Notes: generated from the letters alone by a model not told the origin. A stretch of 64,000 nt of DNA from Yinghuangia elevatio (GCF_040649515.1 NZ_JBEZFP010000029.1:1-64000); one strand, 5' to 3'; counted from the first letter of the stretch, positions 7,775-16,772 are shown. Numbers and translations are program-made.

Positions 7775-9079
7775 ATGCTCGCATTCACGCAGTCCGCCAC
7801 GCCCGAAACCGCCGCGGCGGCCGGCCCCGCGCCCGTTCCGGCGCCTGCCTCCGCTTCCGCATCCGCCTCCGACCTGGAGACCGCCGGTGAGTTGCTGGCC
7901 ATGCTCCGCGACACCGCCACCGAGCCGCGGCCCAACGGCCAACTGGAGGCCCTGACCCTTGCCGTCGCCGCCGACCTGCCCGTACTGCTGTGGGGCGAGC
8001 CGGGCATCGGCAAGACCGCGGCCCTGACGCAGCTCGCCGCCACCCTGGACCTGCCCCTCACCACGGTCATCGCCAGCGTGCACGAGCCCTCCGACTTCTC
8101 GGGCCTGCCGATTGTCGGCGACGACCCGGCGCGGCAGGGCGTGCCGATGGCGCCGCCGGACTGGGCCGTACGCCTGGTCGAGGCCGGGCGCGGACTGCTG
8201 TTCCTCGACGAACTGTCCACCGCACCACCCGCGGTCCAGGCCGCCCTGCTCCGCCTCGTGCTGGAACGGCGCATCGGTGCCCTGCAACTGCCGCCCGGGG
8301 TGCGGATCGTGGCGGCCGCCAACCCCCGGTCGTCGGCCGCCGACGGCTGGGAGCTGAGCCCGCCCCTGGCGAACCGCTTCGTCCACCTGCAGTGGACCCA
8401 CGAGCACGAGGTGGTCGTACGCGGCCTCGGCGGCATCTGGCCCCTCGCGACGCTGCCGCGGCTGGACCCCGCGAAGCTGCCGCAGGCGGTGGAGTTCGCG
8501 CGCCGCGCCGTCTGCGGCCTGCTGACCGCCCGCCCCACGCTCGTCCACCGGCTGCCCACCACCGAGACGCGGCGCGGCGGTCCGTGGCCGTCGCCCCGCA
8601 GTTGGGAGATGACGTTGGCGCTGATCGCGTTCGCCACCGCGGCGGACGCGTCCCGCGACGTGCTCTCCCAGCTCGTCAGGGGAACCGTCGGCGACGGTCC
8701 GGGGCTCGAACTGCTCGCCCACATCGACCGCATGGACCTGCCGGACCCCGAACTGCTGCTCGCCGACCCGGACACCGCTCTGCTGCCCGAACGCGGCGAT
8801 CTGCGGCAGGTGGTGCTCGACGGGGTGGTGCAGGCGGTGCGCAACCGGCCCGACAAGTCCCGCTGGGACGCGGCGTGGGCGCTGCTGGCCCGGGCGCTGG
8901 CGACCGGCGCGCCGGACCTCGTGGTCGTTCCGGCGACCACGCTCGCGTCACTGCGCCGGGAGGACTGGGACGTCCCGGACACGATCGGGCGGCTCACCGG
9001 CGTCGTCGCGCTGTCCCGCCGCGCGGATCGGGCCGCGGAGCGTACGTCGGCCTCGGCGTCCCGGAAGGTGGGCCGATGA
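7775..9079 (+). CDS. MoxR-type AAA+ ATPase
   Basis: 434 aa. Walker A (WGEPGIGKTAAL, near residue 72) and Walker B (LLFLDELSTA), a PPAVQAALLRLVLERR segment and sensor-like AANPRSSAADGWELSPPLANRF place it in the MoxR/dynein-related AAA+ group. These act as hexameric remodelling ATPases and typically pair with a VWA-domain protein. The first 45 residues are a Pro/Ala/Ser-rich tail. The next gene overlaps its stop by ATGA, so the two are translationally coupled, and that gene encodes the expected VWA partner. The probable role is ATP-driven activation or metal loading of a client protein; the client is unknown. Confidence 0.85.
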   Translation: MLAFTQSATPETAAAAGPAPVPAPASASASASDLETAGELLAMLRDTATEPRPNGQLEALTLAVAADLPVLLWGEPGIGKTAALTQLAATLDLPLTTVIASVHEPSDFSGLPIVGDDPARQGVPMAPPDWAVRLVEAGRGLLFLDELSTAPPAVQAALLRLVLERRIGALQLPPGVRIVAAANPRSSAADGWELSPPLANRFVHLQWTHEHEVVVRGLGGIWPLATLPRLDPAKLPQAVEFARRAVCGLLTARPTLVHRLPTTETRRGGPWPSPRSWEMTLALIAFATAADASRDVLSQLVRGTVGDGPGLELLAHIDRMDLPDPELLLADPDTALLPERGDLRQVVLDGVVQAVRNRPDKSRWDAAWALLARALATGAPDLVVVPATTLASLRREDWDVPDTIGRLTGVVALSRRADRAAERTSASASRKVGR

Positions 9080-10380
9080 CCACAACCCCGACGACGACCC
9101 CGGCTGCATCGGCGACGACGACCCCGACGGTGACGGCCGCGGAGGAGCCGCGGGCCCTGGACCGCGACAAGCTGTTCGCCGCGCGCCTGCACGCCGCCCG
9201 GGTCCGCCCCTACCTCGCGACCGCGCTGTTCGCCCTGCATCCGGTGGAATCCCGGCATGTGCCGACGATGGCGGTCGACCGGTTCTGGCGGTGTTACGTC
9301 TCACCGGCGTTCGTGGCCCGGATGCCGGTCGAGGACCTGGCCGCCGTGTGGGTGCACGAGGTGTCCCACCTACTGCGCGACCACCACGGGCGCAGCGACC
9401 GAGTCGCGCGCGAACGCGGGCTGACCGGACCCGGCGACCGGCTGCGCATGAACATCGCCGCCGACTGCGAGATCAACGACGACGTGTACGGCGACGGTCT
9501 GGTGTGGCCGGAAGGCGCCCTACACCCACGGCACTTGGAGCTGCCCGAGGGCGAACTCATGGAGGACTACCTGCGGCAGTTCAGCCTCGGGCCGCTGACC
9601 CAGGACTTCACCTGGCTGGAATGCGGCAGCGGCGCCGATGGGCTGGAACGCCACTGGGACCTCGGGGCGGACGGTGCGTACGGTCTCAGCGAGCAGGAGC
9701 GCGACGCGGTGCGGTTCCGGGTGGCCGAGGGCATCAAGGGCCGGCCGGGGGACGCTCCGGCGGGCTGGCGCCGGTGGGCCGAGGAGGCCTTCCAACCACC
9801 GCAGCCGTGGCGGGAGTTGCTCGGGGCGGCGGTCCGCTCGGCGGCATCCGCGGGCGGTGCGGGCGAGGACTACACGTACGGCCGTCCGTCGCGCCGCTCG
9901 CCGGTGGTGCCGGGCGCCGTCCTGCCCAGCCTCCGGCGCATGCCGCCCCGGGTTTCGGTGGTCATCGACACCTCCGGCTCGGTCAGCGACGCCGAACTCG
10001 GCAGCGCGCTCCAGGAGGTCGCGGCCATCTCGCGGGCGGTCGGCGGGCGCCGGGACCTCGTCACCGTGCTCTCGTGCGACGCCGCGGCCCAGTCCGTGAG
10101 CCGGCTGTGCCGCGCCGAGGACATCCCGCTGGTCGGCGGCGGCGGGACGGACCTGCGCACCGGCTTCGCCAAGGCGCTGCGCGGCCGCCCCCGGCCGGAC
10201 GTCGTCGTGGTGCTCACGGACGGCCAGACACCGTGGCCGGAGAGCCGGCCGCCGTGCCGGACCGTCGTCGGCCTCTTCCCGCGCCCGCGATGCTCCCGGA
10301 CTGCGCCCATGGCCGAGAACGACCCGGACTACGTCCCCGATTCCCCGCCCGATTGGGCCCGGACCGTGGAGATCGGGTGA
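9076..10380 (+). CDS. VWA-domain putative metallopeptidase (DUF2201-like), MoxR partner
   Basis: 434 aa, start ATG 9076 overlapping the upstream stop (ATGA). The N-terminal domain carries a zincin-type HEVSH motif at residues 94-98, followed by a CEIND segment, as in the putative metallopeptidase half of DUF2201 proteins. The C-terminal von Willebrand A domain has a MIDAS D298-T-S300-G-S302 and a later VVLTDGQTPWP. MoxR/VWA pairs work as chaperone-like complexes, and the HExxH may make this one proteolytic or simply metal binding. The first 25 residues are a Thr/Pro-rich linker. It is the last gene of the three-gene unit starting at 6138. Confidence 0.85.
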   Translation: MTTTPTTTPAASATTTPTVTAAEEPRALDRDKLFAARLHAARVRPYLATALFALHPVESRHVPTMAVDRFWRCYVSPAFVARMPVEDLAAVWVHEVSHLLRDHHGRSDRVARERGLTGPGDRLRMNIAADCEINDDVYGDGLVWPEGALHPRHLELPEGELMEDYLRQFSLGPLTQDFTWLECGSGADGLERHWDLGADGAYGLSEQERDAVRFRVAEGIKGRPGDAPAGWRRWAEEAFQPPQPWRELLGAAVRSAASAGGAGEDYTYGRPSRRSPVVPGAVLPSLRRMPPRVSVVIDTSGSVSDAELGSALQEVAAISRAVGGRRDLVTVLSCDAAAQSVSRLCRAEDIPLVGGGGTDLRTGFAKALRGRPRPDVVVVLTDGQTPWPESRPPCRTVVGLFPRPRCSRTAPMAENDPDYVPDSPPDWARTVEIG

Positions 10381-10470
10381 GCGTCGCGCGGGCGCGTGGC
10401 CCGCACCGCACACGGGCCCTCGGGCGGAAAATTCCCGGCCTCGGGAGCGCGCCGATGCCATGCTGACGGC

Positions 10471-11322
10471 ATGTCCGGATCTGACTCCCTCGGCGGGCCG
10501 AACGTCGCATCTGCCGCGCCCACCGTCACGCTCACCCTCGCCGACGACCTGCACCGGTTTCTGCCGCCCCGGCTCCGTGCGGGGTGTGTGACCGCGGCGG
10601 TCGCCGACGATTCGACGCTCGGCCATGTGGTCGAATCGGCGGGCGTGCCGCTGCCGGAGGTCGGGTGGCTGGTGGTGGACGGGGCGCGGGCGGACGCGGC
10701 GTACCGTCCACAGGGCGGCGAGGCGGTCGAGGTGTACGCGGTCGCCCGGCCGCAGCAAGTCCCCGGCCCCGGGCTGCGCTTCCTCCTGGACGTACACCTC
10801 GGCGCGCTGGCCCGCCGCATGCGGCTGGTCGGGCTCGACACGGCCTACCACAACGACTGCGACGACCCGGTGCTGGTCGAACAGGCCAACGCCGAGCGCC
10901 GCGTGCTGCTGACGCAGGACCGCGGCCTGCTGCGCCGCCGCAATCTGTGGTTCGGGGCGTATGTGCGCGGCACCCGGCCGGACGCCCAACTCGACGACCT
11001 GCTGCGCCGGTTCGCCCCGGACTTGGCGCCGTGGACGCGCTGCACGTCCTGCAACGGCCCGCTGGCCGCGGTCACCAAGGAGTCGGTCGTCGACGACGTG
11101 GAGCCGCGTACGCTCGCGTCCTTCGACAGGTTCGCGCGCTGCACGGCGTGCCGTCGCGTCTACTGGCACGGCTCGCACGGCGGACGGCTGGACGAGATCG
11201 TCGACACGGCGCTGCGAACCGTCGCGGACACCGCGGAGGCCGCTGGGGCCGCAGAGTCCGCTGGGGCTGCGCGGGCCGCGGACACTGCGCAGACCCCGGG
11301 CGCGCCTGGAGCCGCGGGCTGA
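10471..11322 (+). CDS. Mut7-C RNase-domain protein with ubiquitin-like N-terminus
   Basis: 283 aa from ATG 10471. Residues 20-95 resemble the ThiS/MoaD-like beta-grasp domain found in front of Mut7-C (TLTLADDLHRFLPPRLR; EVGWLVVDG). The Mut7-C PIN-like domain follows, with FLLDVHLGALARRMRLVGLDTAYHND, a TQDRGLLRRR motif and a C-terminal zinc ribbon of two CxxC pairs (CTSC and CTAC). Mut7-C proteins are putative RNases or RNA-binding proteins of unsettled function. The last 40 residues are an Ala/Thr/Gly-rich tail. It stands alone between the MoxR/VWA operon and a convergent proteasome-like gene. Confidence 0.85.
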   Translation: MSGSDSLGGPNVASAAPTVTLTLADDLHRFLPPRLRAGCVTAAVADDSTLGHVVESAGVPLPEVGWLVVDGARADAAYRPQGGEAVEVYAVARPQQVPGPGLRFLLDVHLGALARRMRLVGLDTAYHNDCDDPVLVEQANAERRVLLTQDRGLLRRRNLWFGAYVRGTRPDAQLDDLLRRFAPDLAPWTRCTSCNGPLAAVTKESVVDDVEPRTLASFDRFARCTACRRVYWHGSHGGRLDEIVDTALRTVADTAEAAGAAESAGAARAADTAQTPGAPGAAG

Positions 11323-11343
11323 ACCGCCGTACGCGGCCCGGCG

Positions 11344-11850
11344 TCAGGCGCCTTCGGCGGTCTGACGCGTGATGCTGAACTCGGTGACGGGCGGCGCGCA
11401 GAAGATGGTGAGGTCGCATGCGACCTGGACCGCCTCCTGCGGCGAATGGCCCAGGTGCAGCGCGGCGCGCGCGTACTCCCAGCCGGAGCCGATGGCGGCG
11501 AAGTCGGCGTAGGTGACGTCGAAGTCGGAGTCGATCTCGAACAACTTGCCGTCGAATCCGAAGAGGAACGACGAGTGCGCCTCGAAGCCGCTCATCTTCC
11601 GCTTCGCCCACTCGATGTACTCGGCGTAGAACTCCAGGACGTCGCGCTCGTCCGCGGAGGCCGGCATGTGGGTGTCGAGGAAGAGGCGCATGAGGTTGAC
11701 GTCCCGCAGGTGGCCCGAGCCGCCGAAGACCAGGTTCTCGCCGATCTTGTAGAGCTTCGTGCCCTCGGTCTTCGCCTGGCCCCAAGTCACCTGCGAGTCC
11801 GCGGCGATGACGATGCGGTCTTCGAGGATCTTGCCTGCTATGACGGTCAC
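11344..11850 (-). CDS. Stand-alone proteasome-beta/HslV-like Ntn hydrolase
   Basis: 168 aa from GTG 11850. The start gives MTVIAGKILEDRIVIAADSQ, so removal of Met would expose Thr as the N-terminal nucleophile, as in HslV and proteasome beta subunits. A downstream Asp (AADSQVTWG) and a Lys in the AKTEGTKLYKIG region fit the active-site pattern. A later IGSGWEYARAALHLG helix matches the conserved G-S-G segment. There is no adjacent alpha subunit, ATPase or ubiquitin-like gene, so it is not the canonical mycobacterial-type proteasome operon. No ribosome binding site precedes the GTG; a CATTCT hexamer 6 bp upstream suggests a leaderless transcript. It may be self-compartmentalising; the substrate is unknown. 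Confidence 0.75.
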   Translation of the reverse strand: MTVIAGKILEDRIVIAADSQVTWGQAKTEGTKLYKIGENLVFGGSGHLRDVNLMRLFLDTHMPASADERDVLEFYAEYIEWAKRKMSGFEAHSSFLFGFDGKLFEIDSDFDVTYADFAAIGSGWEYARAALHLGHSPQEAVQVACDLTIFCAPPVTEFSITRQTAEGA

Positions 11851-12013
11851 GCACGCAGAATGGCAGATTCCGGAGCCGAGCGCCGCAGCGAACGGCCTTT
11901 TGCGGCTGATCAGTTGGTTTGCGCGGCGGGAGCGGGAGCCGGGCCCCGCCCCCGCCGCGCAGCCGGTCGCCTGTCCCGGCGTACGCGGCCGGGTTTGCGC
12001 GCCGGGCGACGGC

Positions 12014-12424
12014 TCAGTCGTCGTCGGGGCCGTCGTCGTCAGGGCCGTCGTCCGGGCCGTCGTCGTCGTGGTCGTCGTCGGTGGCGCCGTCAGGGCCGTC
12101 GTCCGGGTCGTCCTGGTCGTCCGGTGCGACCACCAGGACCTTGAAGCCCGCGTCGAGGCGTACCTCGGCCCGGGTCCCATCGGTCCGGGTGACGTCGACC
12201 TCCCACACCGCGCCGTCGTCCTCGCGGTCGTCCTCGCGCTCGACCTCGCCCGCGACGCTTCCCGCCCCGGCGGCCTGCACGGCGGCGGCCCGTGCGGCGT
12301 CCGCGTCCGCGGCCGCCACCGGCTTGTCGTCGTCCTCGGACGCGGACGCGACCGCAAACGTCCCGGCGGTCGCCCCTCCGGCCAACGCGAGTGCCGCGGC
12401 GCCGATCACCAGCTTCCTGCGCAT
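12014..12424 (-). CDS. Secreted PepSY-like protein with polyacidic tail
   Basis: 136 aa from ATG 12424, preceded by GAGGAGG. It has a signal peptide (RRKLVIGAAALALAGGATAG, cleavage near ASA), then a single PepSY-like unit (AAARAAAVQAAGAGSVAGEVEREDD; GAVWEVDVTRTDGTRAEVRLDAGFKVL). It ends in about 30 residues made almost only of Asp, Gly and Pro. PepSY domains are thought to inhibit peptidases or sense envelope conditions, and the acidic tail could bind cations. It is divergent from a two-component system starting 199 bp away, a common arrangement where the regulator controls the PepSY gene. Confidence 0.8.
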   Translation of the reverse strand: MRRKLVIGAAALALAGGATAGTFAVASASEDDDKPVAAADADAARAAAVQAAGAGSVAGEVEREDDREDDGAVWEVDVTRTDGTRAEVRLDAGFKVLVVAPDDQDDPDDGPDGATDDDHDDDGPDDGPDDDGPDDD

Positions 12425-12583
12425 GTCGTCCTGCCTCCTCACGGATTCCGCGGCCACCCTTCCGGCACCCGCGGCTGCCGCCATCGTGCGACGGCGATCC
12501 TGAAGGCCCGCTGAACGCCGCCGCCCGGGTTCACCCGTACGGCCGACTCCCGCCAAGCGGCCGCCACGCGGCGGCGGCCCGCA

Positions 12584-12601
12584 TTCAGCTCCCGTTCAGG
12601 T
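12584..12601 (+). promoter_or_regulatory. Candidate response-regulator direct repeat
   Basis: TTCAG-type half sites spaced 11 bp apart (ATTCAGCTCCCGTTCAGG) lie just upstream of the response-regulator start, in the shared promoter region with the PepSY gene. OmpR-family regulators bind tandem half sites of this spacing. This is an inference from spacing only. Confidence 0.4.
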
Positions 12602-12622
12602 GCGGCGTGACACCGTTGGGGT

Positions 12623-13318
12623 GTGCGCATCCTGGTGGTCGAAGACGACACGGACCTGGCCCTGGCCCTCAAACGCGGCCTCGAACACGAGGGCTTCGCC
12701 GTCGACGTCGCATCCGACGGGACGGACGGGCTGTGGCTGGCGACGGAGAACCCATACGACGCCCTGGTCCTCGACATCATGCTCCCCGGGCTGGACGGCG
12801 GCACCCTGTGCGCACGCCTGCGCGCCGCCGACAACTGGGTGCCCGTCCTGATGCTCACCGCGAAGGACGGCGAACTCGACGAGGCCCGCGCACTCGACGC
12901 GGGCGCCGACGACTACCTGTCCAAGCCCTTCTCGTACGTCGTGCTCGTAGCCCGGCTGCGCGCCCTGCTGCGCCGCGGCCGCCGCACGCGCCCGCTCGTA
13001 CTCCAGGTCGGCGACCTGACCCTCGACCCCGCCGCGCACCGTGTCGCGCGCGGCGACCGGCCGATCGACCTGACACCGCGCCAGTTCGCGCTGCTGGAGC
13101 TGCTGATGACGCGGGCGGGCGAGGTGCTGTCGAAGACGACGATCCTCGACGGCGTGTGGGACTTCGCGTACGACGGCGATCCGAACATCGTGGAGGTCTA
13201 CGTACGCCAGCTCCGGCTGCGCATCGACGCCCCCTTCGGCCGCAACTCGCTGCGCACCGTGCGCGGCGTCGGCTACCGGCTCGACGACGACTCCCCCGCC
13301 ACCGACGGTGGGAGTTGA
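12623..13318 (+). CDS. OmpR-family response regulator
   Basis: 231 aa from GTG 12623. It has an N-terminal receiver domain with the acidic pair EDD, phospho-acceptor Asp51 (LVLDIMLPG), the Thr in MLTAKD and Lys in LSKPFSY. A C-terminal winged helix follows (LTPRQFALLELLMTRAGEVLSK; VEVYVRQLRLRID; LRTVRGVGYRL). It should be phosphorylated by the histidine kinase encoded one base downstream and act on the divergent PepSY promoter and probably its own. The GTG has no strong ribosome site upstream. Confidence 0.92.
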   Translation: MRILVVEDDTDLALALKRGLEHEGFAVDVASDGTDGLWLATENPYDALVLDIMLPGLDGGTLCARLRAADNWVPVLMLTAKDGELDEARALDAGADDYLSKPFSYVVLVARLRALLRRGRRTRPLVLQVGDLTLDPAAHRVARGDRPIDLTPRQFALLELLMTRAGEVLSKTTILDGVWDFAYDGDPNIVEVYVRQLRLRIDAPFGRNSLRTVRGVGYRLDDDSPATDGGS

Positions 13319-13319
13319 C

Positions 13320-14891
13320 ATGCTGCCGCGCACCGTCCGGGGCCGGGCCACCGCCGCCGCCTCGCTTGTCGTCGCCGTGGCGCTCGCGGTGGGCGCGTTC
13401 GGCCTGTTGGCCATCCTGGAGTCGTCGTTGCGCGACGGCCTCGACCGTGCGCTCGGCGACCGCGCCCGGGACCTCGCCACCGTTGCGCCGGGCATCGCCC
13501 CCGACACCGAACTGGACACCGCCGGGGACGAGGACATCGCGCTGGTCGTGTCCGCGGACGGCCGCATCGTCGCCGCGTCGTCGGACGAATTCACCGCCGC
13601 TTCCCCGCCGTTCCCGCTCTTCCTGAGCGGCTCCGGGGAATCCGACGACTCCGCGGGCTCAGCCGGCTCCGACGACTCCGGGGGTTCTCGGGACTCCGGG
13701 GACCCCGGGGACTCGGGCGAATCCGACGGCTCCCGCGACGAGGACGACCCCGATCTGCGCACCCTCCGCGGCCACGACGAGGACGGCGACGCCGAGACGT
13801 ACCGCGTCGCCGCGCAGGCCGCGGGGGACGGCGGACGCACGGTCTACGTGGCGAGCAACCTGGACCGTGTCACCGAGCCGGTGGGCACCGTACGCCTGAC
13901 GCTCCTCGCCGGCCTGCCACCCTTGCTGGTCGTCCTGACCCTCACCACCTGGTTCGTCGTGGGCCGGTCGCTGCGCCCGGTCGAGGCCATCCGGGCCGAG
14001 GTCGCCGACATCTCCGAACACGCGCTCGACCGCCGCGTACCGGTGCCGCCGACGAACGACGAGATCGGACGCCTCGCCCGCACGATGAACGCGATGCTCG
14101 CCCGGCTGGAACACGCCGGCGACCGGCAACGGGCGTTCGTCGCGGACGCCTCACACGAACTCCAGACCCCGCTGGCGTCCTTCCGGGCGCAGTTGGAGGT
14201 CGCGCTCGCGCATCCGGACGCGACGGACTGGCCCGCCACCGCGCGCGGCCTGCTGGACGCCGACCTCGCGATGGAACGTCTGGTCAGGGACCTGCTGTTC
14301 CTGGCACGCGAGGACGAGGGCGGGCCACCGCCGCGTACCTTGCTGTTCGACCTGGACGACGTGGTGCTCGAGGAGGCCGCGCGGCTGCGGTCGGTGACCG
14401 CGGTACGCGTCGACACGTCGCGGGTGTCGGCGGCCCCCGTACGCGGTTCGCGCGACGACCTGACGCGTGTGGTCCGCAACTTGCTCGACAACGCCGAGCG
14501 GCATGCCGATGGCGTCGTGACGGTGTCGCTGACCGCCGACGCCCGGACGGTGACCCTGGTCGTGGAGGACGACGGACCGGGCGTGCCACCGGAGTTCCGC
14601 CCGTACCTGTTCGAGCGGTTCACCCGCGCCGACAGCGCCCGGTCCCGGGCCAGGGACGGTTCGGCGGGAGTTTCCGGCGGCGGAAGTGCCGAGCCGGGCA
14701 GCGGCCGACCTTCGGGCACGGGCCGACCTTCTGGTGCGCGGCCGGCCGCGCGTTCGGGCGGCACCGGTCTCGGGCTGGCGATCGTCCGGACCATCACGGA
14801 ACGGCACGGCGGCACGGTCGAGGCCGGCGACCGGCCGGACGGCGCCCGCGGCGCCCGGTTCACGGTACGGCTCCCCGCACCCTCGATCTGA
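13320..14891 (+). CDS. Membrane sensor histidine kinase
   Basis: 523 aa from ATG 13320, one base after the response-regulator stop, with GGGAG upstream. Order: membrane segment 1 (residues 14-35), extracytoplasmic domain, membrane segment 2 (about 200-222), HAMP, HisKA with DASHELQTPLASF (phospho-acceptor His), and HATPase with N-box RNLLDNAERH and G-boxes DDGPGVP and GTGLGLAIV. The extracytoplasmic part holds a roughly 40-residue low-complexity insert of Ser, Gly, Asp and Glu. A second low-complexity Gly/Ser/Arg insert sits between the DDGPG box and GTGLGLAI. The acidic insert echoes the acidic tail of the divergent PepSY protein. Confidence 0.9.
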   Translation: MLPRTVRGRATAAASLVVAVALAVGAFGLLAILESSLRDGLDRALGDRARDLATVAPGIAPDTELDTAGDEDIALVVSADGRIVAASSDEFTAASPPFPLFLSGSGESDDSAGSAGSDDSGGSRDSGDPGDSGESDGSRDEDDPDLRTLRGHDEDGDAETYRVAAQAAGDGGRTVYVASNLDRVTEPVGTVRLTLLAGLPPLLVVLTLTTWFVVGRSLRPVEAIRAEVADISEHALDRRVPVPPTNDEIGRLARTMNAMLARLEHAGDRQRAFVADASHELQTPLASFRAQLEVALAHPDATDWPATARGLLDADLAMERLVRDLLFLAREDEGGPPPRTLLFDLDDVVLEEAARLRSVTAVRVDTSRVSAAPVRGSRDDLTRVVRNLLDNAERHADGVVTVSLTADARTVTLVVEDDGPGVPPEFRPYLFERFTRADSARSRARDGSAGVSGGGSAEPGSGRPSGTGRPSGARPAARSGGTGLGLAIVRTITERHGGTVEAGDRPDGARGARFTVRLPAPSI

Positions 14892-15037
14892 GCGCGGCCG
14901 CCCGCGTGGTGTGCCGGCCTCGGCAACGCCCGGCGGAACCCCGGCGACGCCGGGAACACCTTCGGAGGTCGAGCCCGGCAGACTGGTGGGCACACGGCCC
15001 GGCGACCGAGCGGGGGCCTGAACGACGGGGGTGGCCG

Positions 15038-16156
15038 ATGGCCGGCGGCAATGCGCGGTTCCTGGGGGCGACCGACGTCCACGTCCTGATCGTCGACGAC
15101 GGCCGCGTCCTGCTGCTGCGCCGCGGACCGGACGCCGAGTACGGATCGGGCCTGTGGACGCTCCCCTCCGGCCACGTCGAGGACGGCGAGGACGTCGTCG
15201 CGGCGGCCGTACGCGAGACACACGAGGAGACCGGGGTGGCGCTGACCCCCGAACTCCTGCGCTGCGAACTGGTGATGCAGCACCGCGGCCCGCGTGCCAC
15301 GGCCAAGGCCCGCACCGGCTGGTTCTTCCGCGCCGTCGGGCTGACCCGGGCCACCGGCCGCCCGTACAACGCCGAGCCGCACAAGCACAGCGAGCTGATG
15401 TGGGCCGACCTCGACGACCTCGACTCGGTGCCGGGCGGCATGGTCGCGTACGTACGCGCGGGGCTGGACGCGATCGCCGAAGGCCGCCCGTACGCCCTGC
15501 ACTTCCAGGAGCCGGGCACCGCCGTCGCGCACGTCCCCGGCACGTCCGCGCTGGTCCCGTTGGCCGCCGCCGACCACCACAACGTGCCGCTGCGCCGCGC
15601 GTTCGGCGTGCGGGAGTGGCTGCGGATCGGCGGTCCGTGGACCTGGCACCCGGACGAGCCGGTGCCGGACGGGCTGCCGGTCGGCCAGTCGTGGGGCTGG
15701 CTGTTCGCCCCCGACGGGCGCGCGCTGGTGCTCGCCGCACCCGACGGCGGCCTCAACATGCCGGGCGGCACCGTCGAGCCCGAGGACGCCGACGCGCTCG
15801 CGACGCTGCGGCGGGAGGCGTACGAGGAAGCCGGCGCGGTCCTGGCGGACTCCGTGCACGTCGGCTACCTGCACGACCACCAGGGACTGATGTACCGGGG
15901 CGTGCCCAGTGCCCGCGTGCGCATCGCCGCCCGCCTGGCGTCGCTCGGCCCGGCCGCGGTCGATCCCGCGACCGGGGTCACGTGGCGGCGCCTGCTCGCG
16001 CCGCCACGGATGATCGCCGCGCTGCTCGGCGGCGGGGACGAGTCGCTCGCGGAGGCGCTGGCGGCGCAACGTACCGCGCACGAACGGCTGGGCGTGCCCC
16101 TCTGCGACGCCTGGACAGTCGACGAAGTCCCCAAGGAGGGCACCGACTTCGAGTAG
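15038..16156 (+). CDS. Two-domain Nudix hydrolase
   Basis: 372 aa from ATG 15038. The first Nudix domain has an exact Gx5Ex7REUxEExGU box, GHVEDGEDVVAAAVRETHEE then TGV, near residues 40-65. The second, around residue 250, has GGTVEPEDADALATLRREAY then EEAG, with two extra residues between the first Glu and the RE pair, so its loop is altered. Nudix enzymes hydrolyse nucleoside diphosphates linked to another group; no substrate-specific motif is evident. A central stretch with WTWHPDEPVPDG may be a linker subdomain. It stands alone, downstream of the two-component operon. Confidence 0.85.
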   Translation: MAGGNARFLGATDVHVLIVDDGRVLLLRRGPDAEYGSGLWTLPSGHVEDGEDVVAAAVRETHEETGVALTPELLRCELVMQHRGPRATAKARTGWFFRAVGLTRATGRPYNAEPHKHSELMWADLDDLDSVPGGMVAYVRAGLDAIAEGRPYALHFQEPGTAVAHVPGTSALVPLAAADHHNVPLRRAFGVREWLRIGGPWTWHPDEPVPDGLPVGQSWGWLFAPDGRALVLAAPDGGLNMPGGTVEPEDADALATLRREAYEEAGAVLADSVHVGYLHDHQGLMYRGVPSARVRIAARLASLGPAAVDPATGVTWRRLLAPPRMIAALLGGGDESLAEALAAQRTAHERLGVPLCDAWTVDEVPKEGTDFE

Positions 16157-16349
16157 AGGCAGAGGGTTGGCCACGTTTCGACCCGCCGGCGAATCCTCCC
16201 TCGCGCGTACGGCAGAGAGAGCAAGGTCCGACCGTCCGCGGAGCGCGGCGAAGCGGCGGGTTGCGAGCCGGATCGCGCGGTCCGTGGTTGGCTGGGGGCG
16301 TTCGGCAGTACCGGTGCCCGGTGGGCGCCGTACCGGCAAGGAGGGCTCC

Positions 16350-16586
16350 ATGGCTGACGACAAGGCTGACGCGAAGACCGAAGAGCAGAGCGCGGACACC
16401 CCCGCCGAGGCGGCGGGCGGCGCGAACGACGACGTCAAGCGCAAGTTCCGCGAGGCACTGGACCGCAAGCGCGGGGTGAAGACGGACTCGGTCGACGTCG
16501 GTCCCGACGACCACCCCAAGGTGCACGGCGGCGCCCACGGCCCGGCCGCGCAGCAGCGCACCTTCCAGCGCAAGAGCGGCGGCTGA
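16350..16586 (+). CDS. Small DUF5302-like protein
   Basis: 78 aa from ATG 16350 with AAGGAGGG upstream. It is a small, very hydrophilic protein: an acidic, Ala-rich N-terminal half and a conserved KRKFREALDRKRG segment, ending QRTFQRKSGG. Size and the central motif match the actinobacterial DUF5302 family, whose function is unknown. No signal peptide or membrane segment. Confidence 0.75.
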   Translation: MADDKADAKTEEQSADTPAEAAGGANDDVKRKFREALDRKRGVKTDSVDVGPDDHPKVHGGAHGPAAQQRTFQRKSGG

Positions 16587-16673
16587 CCGCCGGGTAGACC
16601 GCCCGGAGTACGGGGCGGGGCCGGGCTTGGAACCCGGTCCCGCCCCGTACTCACGCCACGGGCGGCCAGGTCT

Positions 16674-16733
16674 TCGACAACCAGGCCCTCGACAATCAGG
16701 CCCTCGACGACCGGGCTTTCGACGACCGGGTTC
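16674..16733. repeat. Four 15-bp tandem repeats
   Basis: Four adjacent units based on TCGACAACCAGGCCC, each differing by one to four bases, in the space between two convergent small genes. No terminator-like stem is formed. Probably a slippage array. Confidence 0.8.
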
Positions 16734-16772
16734 AGGAAGGTCGGGCCTTGGCCGGATTCAGGCCGCAGGCGA

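Noticed and set aside
13844..16654. 936-codon minus-strand open frame opposite the kinase and Nudix genes
   Set aside because: Spans several real genes on the other strand and is low-complexity; a GC-driven artefact.
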